Part shown: positions 1 through 7,848 of the stretch, piece by piece
Position numbering within the stretch: position 1 is the first letter of the stretch
Layout of the letters: each line of letters starts with the position of its first letter
Assembly: GCF_000472705.1 (NCBI RefSeq)
Contig: NZ_AXAE01000011.1
Span: 248,001-312,000, forward strand
DNA: 64,000 nucleotides
Direction: 5' to 3'
Origin: Mesorhizobium erdmanii USDA 3471
GTDB taxonomy: Bacteria > Pseudomonadota > Alphaproteobacteria > Rhizobiales > Rhizobiaceae
Position numbers and translations under genes: made by a program
The notes under the pieces: model-generated
What the model was told of the DNA's origin: nothing
Database searches by the model: none
Seen by the model: only the letters and a program-made list of their open reading frames with translations

Positions 1-722
1 GCATCCTTCGGCGCCAGGCCGTCCTTGTACATGTCGGCCAGCATCTGCAGGCCCTTGACCGAGCCCTCGTCATTGATGGTCGAGGTGCCGTCCTCGTTGA
101 AGTAGCCGCCCTTGCCCTGAGCGATGTTCATGAACATGTGCATGCCGTTGAAGGCACCGGGGCCGCCGCGCAAGCAATAGCCGTATTTGCCCGGGATGGC
201 CGAAATCTTCTTGGAGTCGGCGACGAACTCGTCGAGTGTCGCCGGCGGGCCGTCGAGGCCGGCTTGCTTGAACAGCTTCTTGTTCCAGAACAACGCGTTC
301 ACATAGTAGCCGTAAGGGATCATGAACTGGGTGTTGTTGACGGTCGAGCCGAACTGTTTGGCGCGGTCGCCGAGCGTTTTGGCGTCGTCCCATTTGGCCA
401 TGTAGGGACCGAGATCCTCGAGCTGGGCATTGTTGGCATAAAGGCCCATCCAGCGTTCCGGCATCTCGACCACGTCGGGCGTGTCGCCGGCCTGCACCAT
501 GGTCAGGAACTTTTCGAACGCCTGGCCCCAGGGCAGCGAGATCAATTCGACCTTGATGCCGGGATTGGCGGCTTCGAATTCGGCGATCTGTTTTTTCAGG
601 AATTCGGTGCGCGGCGGGCTGGTGATGACTTCGACCATTTTCAGGGTCGAATCGGCCAGCGCGCTCCCGGCGGAAATCGCCAGCCCCGCGACGGTGGCAA
701 GCATGACGGTCAGTTTCTTCAT
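1..722 (-). CDS. ABC transporter sugar-type solute-binding protein (3' end cut off)
   Basis: Extracytoplasmic binding protein of an ABC importer, which captures substrate in the periplasm for membrane permeases. The start reads MKKLTVMLATVAGLAISAG and is a signal peptide ending near ALA-DS. It is followed by a family-1 solute-binding fold: TPDVVEMPERW at about residues 80-90 and PYGYYVNALFWNKKLF at about 135-150, as in CUT1 sugar binders. GGGAG lies 9 nt before the ATG. The reading frame leaves the window after about 240 residues, so roughly 40% of a typical 400-residue protein is missing. It lies 29 bp downstream of the PLP-enzyme gene, so the two are probably cotranscribed. The substrate cannot be told from sequence, and the pairing with a trans-sulfuration-type enzyme is unusual for a sugar binder. 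Confidence 0.88.
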   Translation of the reverse strand, partial: MKKLTVMLATVAGLAISAGSALADSTLKMVEVITSPPRTEFLKKQIAEFEAANPGIKVELISLPWGQAFEKFLTMVQAGDTPDVVEMPERWMGLYANNAQLEDLGPYMAKWDDAKTLGDRAKQFGSTVNNTQFMIPYGYYVNALFWNKKLFKQAGLDGPPATLDEFVADSKKISAIPGKYGYCLRGGPGAFNGMHMFMNIAQGKGGYFNEDGTSTINDEGSVKGLQMLADMYKDGLAPKD

Positions 723-751
723 GTTCAAGACTCCCATTTTGAACCCGCTTG

Positions 752-1939
752 TTATTTTCTGGCTTTTTCGAAGGCCTGGGCGATGTCGGCCCAGAGGTCT
801 TCGACACTTTCCAATCCGACATTGAAGCGGATGGTTCGGGGGCTGACGCCGAAGCGCGCCATCGAATTCAGGCCCGGCGTCTGCTCCAGCGACGCCTTGG
901 CCGGCACGACCAGGCTCTCATGCCCGCCCCAGCTGACGCCGATGCGGAAATATTTGAGCGCGTCGACGAAGACCGGGATGTCGATATCGTCCGTCACCTC
1001 GAAGGAGAACAGGCCGGCATAGCCTGCCAACGTCGCCTTGCCCGGATGGTTCGAATAGACGGGATGGTTGACCCGCTCGACACTCGCATGGGCCTTCAAC
1101 CGTTCGGCGATGGTGAGCCCGCTCTTCATGTGGTGCGGCAGGCGTAGCGGCAGCGTGCGCAGGCCGCGCAGCAGCAGCCAGGCTTCGAACGGCGACAGCT
1201 TGCCGCCGAGATAGGAATAGGTCTGTTCGTTGATGTGCTTGATGTGCGCGGCCGAGCCCGCCACCACGCCGGCGACCGTGTCGCTGTGGCCGCCGAGATA
1301 TTTCGAGGCCGAGTGCAGCACAAGGTCGACGCCGTGCGAGATCGGCTTCTGGAACACCGGCGAGGCCCAGGAATTGTCGATCGTGGTGACGATGCCCTGC
1401 TCTTTCGCCAGCCGCGCCAGATGCGCGATGTCCTGCAGCTCGAACATCATCGAGGTCGGGCTTTCCAGGTAGAGCAGCTTGGCGCCGGGAAGTGCCGCCG
1501 CCACCGCATCCGGGTCGGAACCGTCGACATAATCGACCTTGATGTTGAGCCGAGGCAAAAGCCGCTCGAACAGCCGGTAGGCATCGCCATAGCAGTTGCG
1601 CACGGCCACGATGCGCTCGCCCGCTCCGACGAAGGCAAGCACGGTCGCGCTGATTGCCGCCATGCCACTGGAGAAGCCCCGCGCCGCTTGCGCCCCCTCG
1701 AGCGCGGCGACGCGCGCTTCGAACTCCATCACCGTCGGATTGTCGCCGCGCGAATAGATCGGCTGTTTTCGTTTGCCGGCAAAGGTGTCGGCCATTTCGG
1801 CATAGTTGGCGAAGGTGAACAGCGACGTCTGGTAGATCGGCGGCACCACCGCGCCGCCTGGAAACGGTTCGTCATGCGCCAGGAGCGTCGCCGCCTCGGC
1901 GAGATAGTCGTGATCGAAACCGGTCGGATGCTCGTTCAT
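752..1939 (-). CDS. PLP-dependent trans-sulfuration enzyme (cystathionine lyase/synthase family)
   Basis: 395-residue Cys/Met-metabolism PLP enzyme, the usual length for cystathionine beta- or gamma-lyase and related synthases. Visible motifs are YSRGDNPTV near residue 60 (phosphate-binding Tyr/Arg), the substrate loop, and the cofactor lysine in HSASKYLGGHSD near residue 210. The start overlaps the stop of the upstream GntR gene by ATGA, giving translational coupling, and a solute-binding-protein gene follows closely. A longer upstream extension is open, but it lies inside the regulator gene in another frame, so ATG 1939 is preferred. Which reaction it performs (beta-lyase, gamma-lyase or gamma-synthase) cannot be decided from sequence alone. 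Confidence 0.88.
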   Translation of the reverse strand: MNEHPTGFDHDYLAEAATLLAHDEPFPGGAVVPPIYQTSLFTFANYAEMADTFAGKRKQPIYSRGDNPTVMEFEARVAALEGAQAARGFSSGMAAISATVLAFVGAGERIVAVRNCYGDAYRLFERLLPRLNIKVDYVDGSDPDAVAAALPGAKLLYLESPTSMMFELQDIAHLARLAKEQGIVTTIDNSWASPVFQKPISHGVDLVLHSASKYLGGHSDTVAGVVAGSAAHIKHINEQTYSYLGGKLSPFEAWLLLRGLRTLPLRLPHHMKSGLTIAERLKAHASVERVNHPVYSNHPGKATLAGYAGLFSFEVTDDIDIPVFVDALKYFRIGVSWGGHESLVVPAKASLEQTPGLNSMARFGVSPRTIRFNVGLESVEDLWADIAQAFEKARK

Positions 1940-2670
1940 GTCTGGCTCGAAAGTTTGAGTTTGGCCGCACCGCGCTTCAAATCGTCCTCGACGGTGGCGA
2001 TCAGCTTGAGCGCCTCGGCGCGGGCGCCATGCGGATCGCGCGCCGCGATGCACTGGTAGATGGTGCGGTGGTAGGGAAAGCTGGCATGGCCGAAGTCGCG
2101 CACGCCGAGGGGGTGCTCCCAGAAGCGGTGGAACAGTTCGTGCATCGCGGCGATGATCTGCTCGAACAGCGGATTGCCGGAGACCCGGTAGATCGCCTGG
2201 TGAAATTCCCAGTCTTCTTCCGAAGACATGCCGTCGCGGGTGCGGAACGCCTGTTCCATGATATCGAGCTTGCGCTCGATCTCGGCAATGTCGGCCGGGC
2301 TGGCGCGCTCGGCGCAAAGGGCCGCTGCCTCCGCTTCCAACGCGCGCCGGATTTCAAGCGTGTGCATGAGCGAGGTGAAATCATTGCCGCCGGCCAGCGT
2401 CAGCGGCATGTGCATCATGCCGGGTGACACAGCCGCCTTGAGATAGGTGCCGCTGCCTTGCCGGCGCTCGACGAGACCGAGCCCCTCCCAGCGCGTCAGC
2501 GCCTCGCGCACCGTATTGCGGCTGACCTTCAGCCGCTCGGCCAGAATACGCTCGGTCGGAAGCCGCTCGCCGGGCCGCAGGGCCTCGGCGCGAACAAAGC
2601 CCACCAAAGCCTTCAGCACGGCGTCATCGCGCGCCGTCGTCTGAATGGGTGGCAGGCTGTTCTGGTCCAC
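1936..2670 (-). CDS. GntR family regulator, FadR/FCD type
   Basis: 244-residue transcription factor. The N-terminal winged helix-turn-helix contains RPGERLPTERILAERLKVSR and NTVREALTRWEGLGLVERRQ. The C-terminal all-helical FCD ligand domain has candidate metal/ligand residues in DWEFHQAIYRVSGN and FPYHRTIY. I place the start at GTG 2670, preceded by GGGGAGGGGAT, rather than at an in-frame ATG 18 codons upstream. The extra 18 codons would run across a TGGT-N3-ACCA operator and resemble no part of the family. It is coupled by ATGA to the PLP enzyme and probably senses a metabolite of that operon, with autoregulation. Confidence 0.88.
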   Translation of the reverse strand: MDQNSLPPIQTTARDDAVLKALVGFVRAEALRPGERLPTERILAERLKVSRNTVREALTRWEGLGLVERRQGSGTYLKAAVSPGMMHMPLTLAGGNDFTSLMHTLEIRRALEAEAAALCAERASPADIAEIERKLDIMEQAFRTRDGMSSEEDWEFHQAIYRVSGNPLFEQIIAAMHELFHRFWEHPLGVRDFGHASFPYHRTIYQCIAARDPHGARAEALKLIATVEDDLKRGAAKLKLSSQT

Positions 2671-2696
2671 ATCCCCTCCCCGAAGCGATGCACAAG

Positions 2697-2715
2697 TGGT
2701 CCAATGGTCCAACCA
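2697..2715 (-). promoter_or_regulatory. Probable FadR-type GntR operator (TGGT-N3-ACCA with a partial second site)
   Basis: The + strand reads tggtccaatggtccaacca. The right-hand 11 bases form the symmetric TGGT-CCA-ACCA, and a half-site TGGTCCA precedes it by 8 bp. FadR-subfamily GntR proteins typically bind TNGT-N3-ACNA. It sits 27 bp upstream of the preferred GTG start of the adjacent GntR gene, which suggests autoregulation of the GntR/PLP-enzyme/binding-protein operon. Confidence 0.6.
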
Positions 2716-2732
2716 ATTCTGCATAGATGAAA

Positions 2733-2758
2733 CCTCCTGTCAATCCGTTGTCAGGAGG
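2733..2758 (-). terminator. Weak hairpin between monooxygenase and gntR
   Basis: CCTCCTG and CAGGAGG form a perfect 7-bp stem with a 12-nt loop. On the minus strand it is followed by TTTC. It could end the monooxygenase transcript or act in the gntR leader. The U-tract is short, so the terminator call is weak. Confidence 0.3.
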
Positions 2759-2809
2759 ACTGCGAGCTTTGCCTCGTCGCAAGCTGTCAAGCGATCGGTC
2801 TTCAAGAGG

Positions 2810-4330
2810 TCAAGTGTGCTCACCTGCACTAACCTGCTGGCCAGCAGGCTGCCCGAACCAGGTGGTCAGGGCCTCAGCCAGCCCCTCTTGGGTTCCCATC
2901 CCAACCCAAGCCACATAGCCATCGGGCCGGACCAGGACGACGTCGGGCGCGGCGACCGTCCCGAGGGCCGGAAGCTCCCAGGCACCGGCATACCCGACGT
3001 CGATTTGCCGGACCCGATCCGCCCAATACGCGATGTCCAGTCTGCCCGGTTCGCCGAAGTTGAGAAGCAACGGCCGCGCGTCATGCAGCAAGCTGAAGAC
3101 CCGTAACGGTCCATTGGTGGTGATCAGATCAAGATCGGGCATTCGCCGCCCAAGCAGCTTGTGCCCTTCGCCGAGATCGTACTGAACGCCCAGACCGGAC
3201 ATCTCCGCGGCGATCCGTTTGCGCGGCTCTTCCATGCCAAGCAGCTCGGTAAAGACGTCGCCCAACGCCTTTGTGCGGTCATCCGTACGACGAAGCGCGA
3301 CCTGTGCCATCGTGTTGCGCAGGACGCGTGCGGCAACCGGGTGGCGTTCGGCGTGGTAGCTGTCGAGGAGGCTTTCCGGCGAGGTCCGCTTGACCACCTG
3401 GGCCAGCTTCCAACCCAGATTGACCGCGTCCTGCACGCCGATATTGAGCCCCTGCCCGCCCATCGGCGGATGGATATGCGCTGCGTCGCCGGCCAGCAGA
3501 ATGCGTCTGTCGCGGTAAGTGGCGGCCTGCCGTGTGATGTCGGTGAAACGGGAAATCCAGGTCGGACTGTGGACCCCGAAGTCGGTGCCATGGACAGCGA
3601 CAAGCGCTTCACGGAGATCGCGCAGCGTCGGTTCGCCGCCTATGGTCAGTTGCCTCTCGGTCAGCACGACGCTCACCCGGTCGCTTCCCTCGATCTTGCC
3701 CATCGCGTGAAATCCGTAAGCATCGCTGCGAAAGCCCAATGCCGGTTCCCTGGACATTTCGACCTCGGCGATCATCCAGCTCATCGTCGGATCCCATCCG
3801 GCGAACGCGATGCCTGCCGCCTTGCGGATCGTGCTGCGTCCTCCGTCGCAGCCGACGAGGTATTGCGCCCTCAGCCGTTGGCCTCCGCACAAATCCAGGT
3901 CGACACCATGATCATCCTGCGCGAAGTCGGTGACCTCCCGTCCGCGATGGATCTGCACCCCCAACTCGTTGACCCAGTCGGCCAATATCCGTTCGATATG
4001 GTTTTGCCGCAGCGCCAGCAGATAGCTGTGCCGGCTGGGAGAGTCGCCGATGTCCAAACGGATCATATGGAAGCCGACGGTCGGGAAGCGCTGCCCCTGC
4101 GACAGGAACAGGTCGGCAATTCCGCGCTGATCGAGAACCTCGATGGTGCGGGCGTGCAGGCCACCCGCGCGCAAGCCGATCAGTTGCTGATCGGGACGTC
4201 GCTCGACAATGGCGACATCGATCCCCGCCAACGCGAGTTCACCCGCCAGCATCAACCCCGTCGGACCACCTCCCGCGATCACCACCGCATGATCCCGACG
4301 CATTCCATCCAAAGGCGACACCACACCCAT
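2810..4330 (-). CDS. FAD-dependent aromatic monooxygenase (class A, PHBH fold)
   Basis: 506-residue single-component flavin hydroxylase expected to use NAD(P)H and O2 to hydroxylate an aromatic or polyketide-like substrate. The Rossmann motif GGGPTGLMLAGELALAG is at residues 20-36. The DG fingerprint LVGCDGGRSTIRKAAGI and the FAD-ribityl motif LLAGDAAHIHPPMGGQGLN are both intact, and a thioredoxin-like C-terminal domain follows. Length and motifs match the group containing antibiotic-tailoring hydroxylases and rifampicin monooxygenases. The start at ATG 4330 has AAGGGAG 9 nt upstream; an in-frame start 45 codons earlier has no such support. The substrate is unknown. Confidence 0.85.
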   Translation of the reverse strand: MGVVSPLDGMRRDHAVVIAGGGPTGLMLAGELALAGIDVAIVERRPDQQLIGLRAGGLHARTIEVLDQRGIADLFLSQGQRFPTVGFHMIRLDIGDSPSRHSYLLALRQNHIERILADWVNELGVQIHRGREVTDFAQDDHGVDLDLCGGQRLRAQYLVGCDGGRSTIRKAAGIAFAGWDPTMSWMIAEVEMSREPALGFRSDAYGFHAMGKIEGSDRVSVVLTERQLTIGGEPTLRDLREALVAVHGTDFGVHSPTWISRFTDITRQAATYRDRRILLAGDAAHIHPPMGGQGLNIGVQDAVNLGWKLAQVVKRTSPESLLDSYHAERHPVAARVLRNTMAQVALRRTDDRTKALGDVFTELLGMEEPRKRIAAEMSGLGVQYDLGEGHKLLGRRMPDLDLITTNGPLRVFSLLHDARPLLLNFGEPGRLDIAYWADRVRQIDVGYAGAWELPALGTVAAPDVVLVRPDGYVAWVGMGTQEGLAEALTTWFGQPAGQQVSAGEHT

Positions 4331-4542
4331 TCTCGTCACTCCCTTTCGCTGGCCAATCCAGGGTCGCGGTTTTACGGGAGCAGGCGGGTCTTGCCGCAAG
4401 CCCCTTGTGCGCCATATGTACGAAGTGGAGAGGGTGCTCTCCTGCCCTTGACGAACGACAACCAAACGACGGTCCGCGGTTGCGCAGCCGCAGTTGACGC
4501 CACCTTTGCCCAGGAACCGTTTTCCACATTCTGCCGCGCACG

Positions 4543-4566
4543 AAAAAAGCCCCTTTCGGGGCTTTT
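4543..4566. terminator. Bidirectional Rho-independent terminator
   Basis: The sequence reads A6-GCCCC-TTTC-GGGGC-TTTT. It is a GC stem with a tetraloop and flanking A/T runs, so it can terminate in both directions. Leftward transcripts from pleD would end here about 300 bases after their stop codon. The rest of the 532-base stretch 4331-4862 holds only the two weak features listed next. Confidence 0.85.
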
Positions 4567-4625
4567 ACGGAACCTTGAGATAAAGGGGGCCGGTCGGCGT
4601 TTGGCAGCGGTACGAGGAGGCCACT

Positions 4626-4766
4626 ATGTGCCAGCGCCGGCCGGCCGACCCCACGGACCCAGGAGATGCGGCGGACCTGAGCATCATGGGGTATTTCAGG
4701 GACCGAGCCGGCTATCTACCCTCGTGCCGGCTTCGTCTTGGCCTTCACATTTGCGCAAGAGCTTAA
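4626..4766 (+). CDS. Possible small protein, 46 residues
   Basis: A short open frame begins MCQRRPADPTDPGD and ends CARA, with three cysteines. Its support is a good ribosome-binding site (GAGGAGG 5 nt before the ATG) and its position in an otherwise empty region after a terminator. The stop codon lies in the left arm of a TTAAGAAA/TTTCTTAA inverted repeat (4763-4786). I recognise no family. It may be chance, because the G+C-rich context favours open frames. Confidence 0.25.
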   Translation: MCQRRPADPTDPGDAADLSIMGYFRDRAGYLPSCRLRLGLHICARA

Positions 4767-4781
4767 GAAAATCAACAGTTT

Positions 4782-4814
4782 CTTAACCAAGCCTCGCGAA
4801 TCGCTTGGATTAAG
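4782..4814 (-). terminator. Long imperfect hairpin downstream of pleD
   Basis: On the minus strand, CTTAA-t-CCAAGC pairs with GCTTGG-TTAAG around a 10-nt loop, giving 11 bp with a single bulged base. It starts about 50 bases past the pleD stop codon. It could be a 3'-end processing or termination structure. It lacks a clean U-run, and the strong terminator is further downstream at 4543-4566. Confidence 0.4.
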
Positions 4815-4862
4815 GTAAATGGCTAACCCTACCGAGTTGACGGGATATTCGGGCCCGGGCGC

Positions 4863-6236
4863 CTATGCTGCCTTGGCAACCACGCGGTTGCGGCCGCCGC
4901 TCTTGGCTTCATAGAGCGCGAGATCGGCGCGCTTCATCATCGCCGCCACCGTATCCACGCCCTTCAGCACCGATGACACGCCGACACTGACAGTGACCTC
5001 GATCGTCTTGCCGTCGGCACCGATGGCGAACGGTTTTTGGGCGATTTCGGCGCGGATGCGTTCGGCCACTTTCTCAGCCACGGCGCCATCGGTGTCCGGC
5101 ATCACGACGACGAACTCCTCGCCGCCGAACCGGCAGGCAAGGTCGATACCCCTGACATTCTTGCGCAGCCGCCGCGCGAATTCCCGCAGCACCTCGTCGC
5201 CGCCGTCATGGCCATGCGCGTCATTAATCGACTTGAAGCGATCGAGATCGGTGATCATTACCGATAGCGGCCGGCGCCGCGCCACAGCGCGGTCGAACAA
5301 CGTCTGCAGATGGCTGTCGAGATAGCGGCGGTTGTGCAGCCCGGTCAGGCCGTCGGTAACCGCCATCTCGATGGTCTGGGTCACACTTGCGCGCAATTGG
5401 TCGTTATACCGCTTGCGGCGCACCTGGGTGCGCAGCCGGGCCGTCAGTTCCTGCTGGTCGATCGGTCGCATCAGATAGTCGTTGATGCCGAGTTCGAGGC
5501 CACGGATGATGCGCTCCTCCTCGCCCTCCTCCGCCAACAGGATGATCGGCACGAAACGGGTGCGGTCGAGCGAGCGCAATTGCGAGCAAAGCCGGAGCGG
5601 ATCGAAATTCGCGAAGGCCGTCGAGATCATCACGCATTCATAGGAAGTCTCGGCCGCCTGGAAGAAACCGGCATGCGGATCGCTGGTGACGTCGAGGTCG
5701 GCACGGTCGCGCAGCATCTTCTCGATGCGCTCCACCGACGATTTGCGCTCGTCGATCAACAGCACTTTCGGCGTCGTGTCCTCGGACGCGAAATTGCGGC
5801 TGAGCAGTTCCTCGATGCCGATATTGCGTGTCGTCGAGGCGCGCAGCCTGAGCTCATCGGTGAGAGATTTCAGCCGCACCAGGCTCTTGACCCGCGTCAT
5901 CAGTTGCAGGTCGTTGACCGGCTTGGTCAGGAAATCGTCGGCGCCGGCTTCCAACCCGCGGACGCGGTCGGACACCTGGTCGAGCGCGGTGATCATCACC
6001 ACCGGGATATGCGACGTGGCCGGATCGCTCTTCAGCCGCCGGCAGACATCGAACCCGTCCATGTCCGGCATCATCACGTCGAGCAGCACGACATCGACCT
6101 TGCCGTTCTCGCAGGTCTCGATCGCGTCGGGCCCGTTGGTGGCGGTCAGCACCTCGAAATATTCGGCCAGAAGCCGAACCTCCAGCAGCCTCACATTGGC
6201 AGGGATGTCGTCGACGACGAGGATCCGCGCAGTCAT
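4863..6236 (-). CDS. pleD: PleD, response regulator/diguanylate cyclase
   Basis: 457 residues arranged REC-REC-GGDEF, the PleD architecture. It makes cyclic di-GMP from two GTP at the developing cell pole. REC1 (about 1-120) has the phosphoacceptor Asp in VVLLDVMMPDMDGFDV. REC2 (about 155-270) is the dimerisation adaptor. The cyclase domain carries the active signature CRFGGEEFVVVMP and an RGID allosteric inhibition site five residues before it. It is 33 bp downstream of divK, the usual alphaproteobacterial operon, and so belongs to the DivJ/PleC/DivK polarity and cell-cycle circuit that controls CtrA. Confidence 0.97.
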   Translation of the reverse strand: MTARILVVDDIPANVRLLEVRLLAEYFEVLTATNGPDAIETCENGKVDVVLLDVMMPDMDGFDVCRRLKSDPATSHIPVVMITALDQVSDRVRGLEAGADDFLTKPVNDLQLMTRVKSLVRLKSLTDELRLRASTTRNIGIEELLSRNFASEDTTPKVLLIDERKSSVERIEKMLRDRADLDVTSDPHAGFFQAAETSYECVMISTAFANFDPLRLCSQLRSLDRTRFVPIILLAEEGEEERIIRGLELGINDYLMRPIDQQELTARLRTQVRRKRYNDQLRASVTQTIEMAVTDGLTGLHNRRYLDSHLQTLFDRAVARRRPLSVMITDLDRFKSINDAHGHDGGDEVLREFARRLRKNVRGIDLACRFGGEEFVVVMPDTDGAVAEKVAERIRAEIAQKPFAIGADGKTIEVTVSVGVSSVLKGVDTVAAMMKRADLALYEAKSGGRNRVVAKAA

Positions 6237-6269
6237 TTCACAAGGCTCCGGCTCGGTTGGAAGGGCACA

Positions 6270-6641
6270 TCAGGCATCGCCCAGATAGGATTTGATGGTT
6301 TCGATGAAACGCGGCACCGAGATCGGCTTCGAAATATAGGCCTCGCAGCCGCCCTGGCGGATGCGTTCCTCGTCGCCCTTCATGGCAAAGGCAGTCACCG
6401 CGATGACCGGGATGACGTGCAAATCATCATCTTCCTTCAGCCATTTGGTCACCTCCAGCCCCGACACTTCGGGCAACTGGATGTCCATCAGGATGAGATC
6501 GGGCCGGTGCTGACGCGCTAGGTCGAGCGCCTCCAGACCGTTGCGGGTGCGCACCGTCTCGTAGCCGCTCGCTTCGATGAGGTCCCGAAAGAGCTTCATG
6601 TTGAGCTCATTGTCCTCGACGATCATGACCTTCTTAGGCAT
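6270..6641 (-). CDS. divK: DivK, single-domain response regulator
   Basis: 123-residue stand-alone receiver domain. The sequence [18 protein letters not shown], the acceptor Asp in [20 protein letters not shown] and the C-terminal [13 protein letters not shown] are all hallmarks of DivK. It relays phosphorylation state between DivJ/PleC-type kinases and the CtrA phosphorelay. Start ATG 6641 is preceded by GGGACGGG. A second ATG two codons upstream (6647) is also usable and would add only Met-Ser. Cotranscribed with pleD. Confidence 0.96.
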   Translation of the reverse strand: MPKKVMIVEDNELNMKLFRDLIEASGYETVRTRNGLEALDLARQHRPDLILMDIQLPEVSGLEVTKWLKEDDDLHVIPVIAVTAFAMKGDEERIRQGGCEAYISKPISVPRFIETIKSYLGDA

Positions 6642-6873
6642 CGACATCCCGTCCCGGCCGTCCCTCCGCTCGAAGGCGGCCTTCATGCGCTCGTCCTTGA
6701 ACGCACCAAACCCTGCTTCACTATACGGCAATATGATTGACGAAACGGAAACCTTCGGGCTGCAAAGCAGCGCGAGTTCCACCTCGCCCGCCAGCGCGTC
6801 CAAACGGCGCGCTGCACTGTAAAGGCTTGCCGCAGGCAAATCTTGCCATTACTGCGGAAGAGACTCATTCCAC

Positions 6874-7188
6874 ATGCCGAAGGTAGTGATGGCAAACGCG
6901 GCGTCAATGCGCGAAGAGGCGGAAACCATTGCCGTAAAGGCGCTGGGCTTCGTCGCCTCCGATCCGGAGCTGTTGCCGCGCTTTCTGGCGATCACCGGAA
7001 TAGAGGCCCATTCGATCCGCAAGGCCGCCGGCGAGCCGGGTTTCTTGGCCGGCGTGCTGCAGTTCATTCTCGCCCACGAGCCGACGCTGATGCGCTTTGC
7101 CGAGGAGACCGGCACTCCGCCGGCCGCCGTCGGCAAGGCGTTGCGCGCACTGCCGCTCGGCGATGACAACCATGAGCATTCCATATGA
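6874..7188 (+). CDS. DUF3572 family protein
   Basis: 104-residue helical cytoplasmic protein. Residues 13-95 match the DUF3572 pattern: EAETIAVKALGFVASDPELL, then RFLAITGIEAHSIRKAAGEP and VLQFILAHEPTLMRFAEE. The family is typically found beside divK in Rhizobiales, as here, transcribed divergently. The function is unknown. Its stop overlaps the ATG of the following (broken) HAD gene by 4 bases (ATGA), implying coupled translation. Confidence 0.85.
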   Translation: MPKVVMANAASMREEAETIAVKALGFVASDPELLPRFLAITGIEAHSIRKAAGEPGFLAGVLQFILAHEPTLMRFAEETGTPPAAVGKALRALPLGDDNHEHSI

Positions 7189-7838
7189 GCGATGATCCGG
7201 AAACCGCGCGCCAGATCGAGGAACTTTCGGCTGACGACCGGCCGCTACTGGTGCTCGACGTCGACGACGTCGTGCTCGAGTTCATCCGCCCCTTCCCGCA
7301 TTTCCTCAAATCGCGCGGCTAAGGGCTGACACTGGCCTCCTTCCGGCTGACCGGCAACATTGCCGAAACGGCCAGCGGCCGGCTGATCGAACAGCCCGAA
7401 GTCACGGCACTCCTTGGCGATTTCTTCGACGCGCAAGCCGATTGGCAAAGTGTCACCGACGGCGCCGCGGATGCCCTGGCAAGGCTTGGAGACCGCGCCG
7501 AAATCATATTGCTGACGGCCATGCCGCACCGCCATCGCGCCGTGCGCCGCGCCCATCTCGATGGGCTGGGGCTGAACTATCCGCTGCTGACCACCGAAAT
7601 GGCCAAGGGACCGGCGGTGGCCAGGCTGCGCGGCAACAAGGGCAGGCCGGTGGTCTTCGTCGATGATCAGCCGCACAATTTGGCGTCGGTGCGGGAATCG
7701 GTCGCCGATGCCAGTCTTGTGCACTTGATGGCCGACAATGCGCTGCGCGCGTTCCTGCCGCCGGTCCCGGACGAGGTCATCGTCGTCCAGGACTGGCACG
7801 AAGCCGCGCCAAAGATCGCGGGCGCGCTGGGGCTGTAG
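7185..7838 (+). pseudogene. HAD superfamily hydrolase gene interrupted by an in-frame TAA
   Basis: The frame from ATG 7185 encodes a complete 217-residue HAD-type phosphatase-like protein apart from a TAA at 7320-7322 (codon 46). Motif I is VLDVDDVVLEF at about residues 24-34, motif II is LLTAMPHRH, and motif IV is VVFVDDQPHN. Codon usage and motifs stay intact on both sides (HFLKSRG-stop-GLTLASFRLTG), and a single base change from TAT or TAC would give the stop. No good ATG follows closely, so the product is probably a 45-residue fragment unless there is readthrough or a sequencing error. It is translationally coupled to the DUF3572 gene. Confidence 0.85.
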
Positions 7839-7848
7839 AGCCGAACCC

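Noticed and set aside
60..830. Long open frames on both strands overlapping the solute-binding protein
   Set aside because: They lack family motifs, run in the high-GC shadow of the real gene, and have no ribosome-binding site of their own.
3161..4786. 540-codon plus-strand frame opposite the FAD monooxygenase
   Set aside because: An antisense shadow: the minus frame has complete FAD motifs, while this one has no recognisable domain and crosses a terminator.
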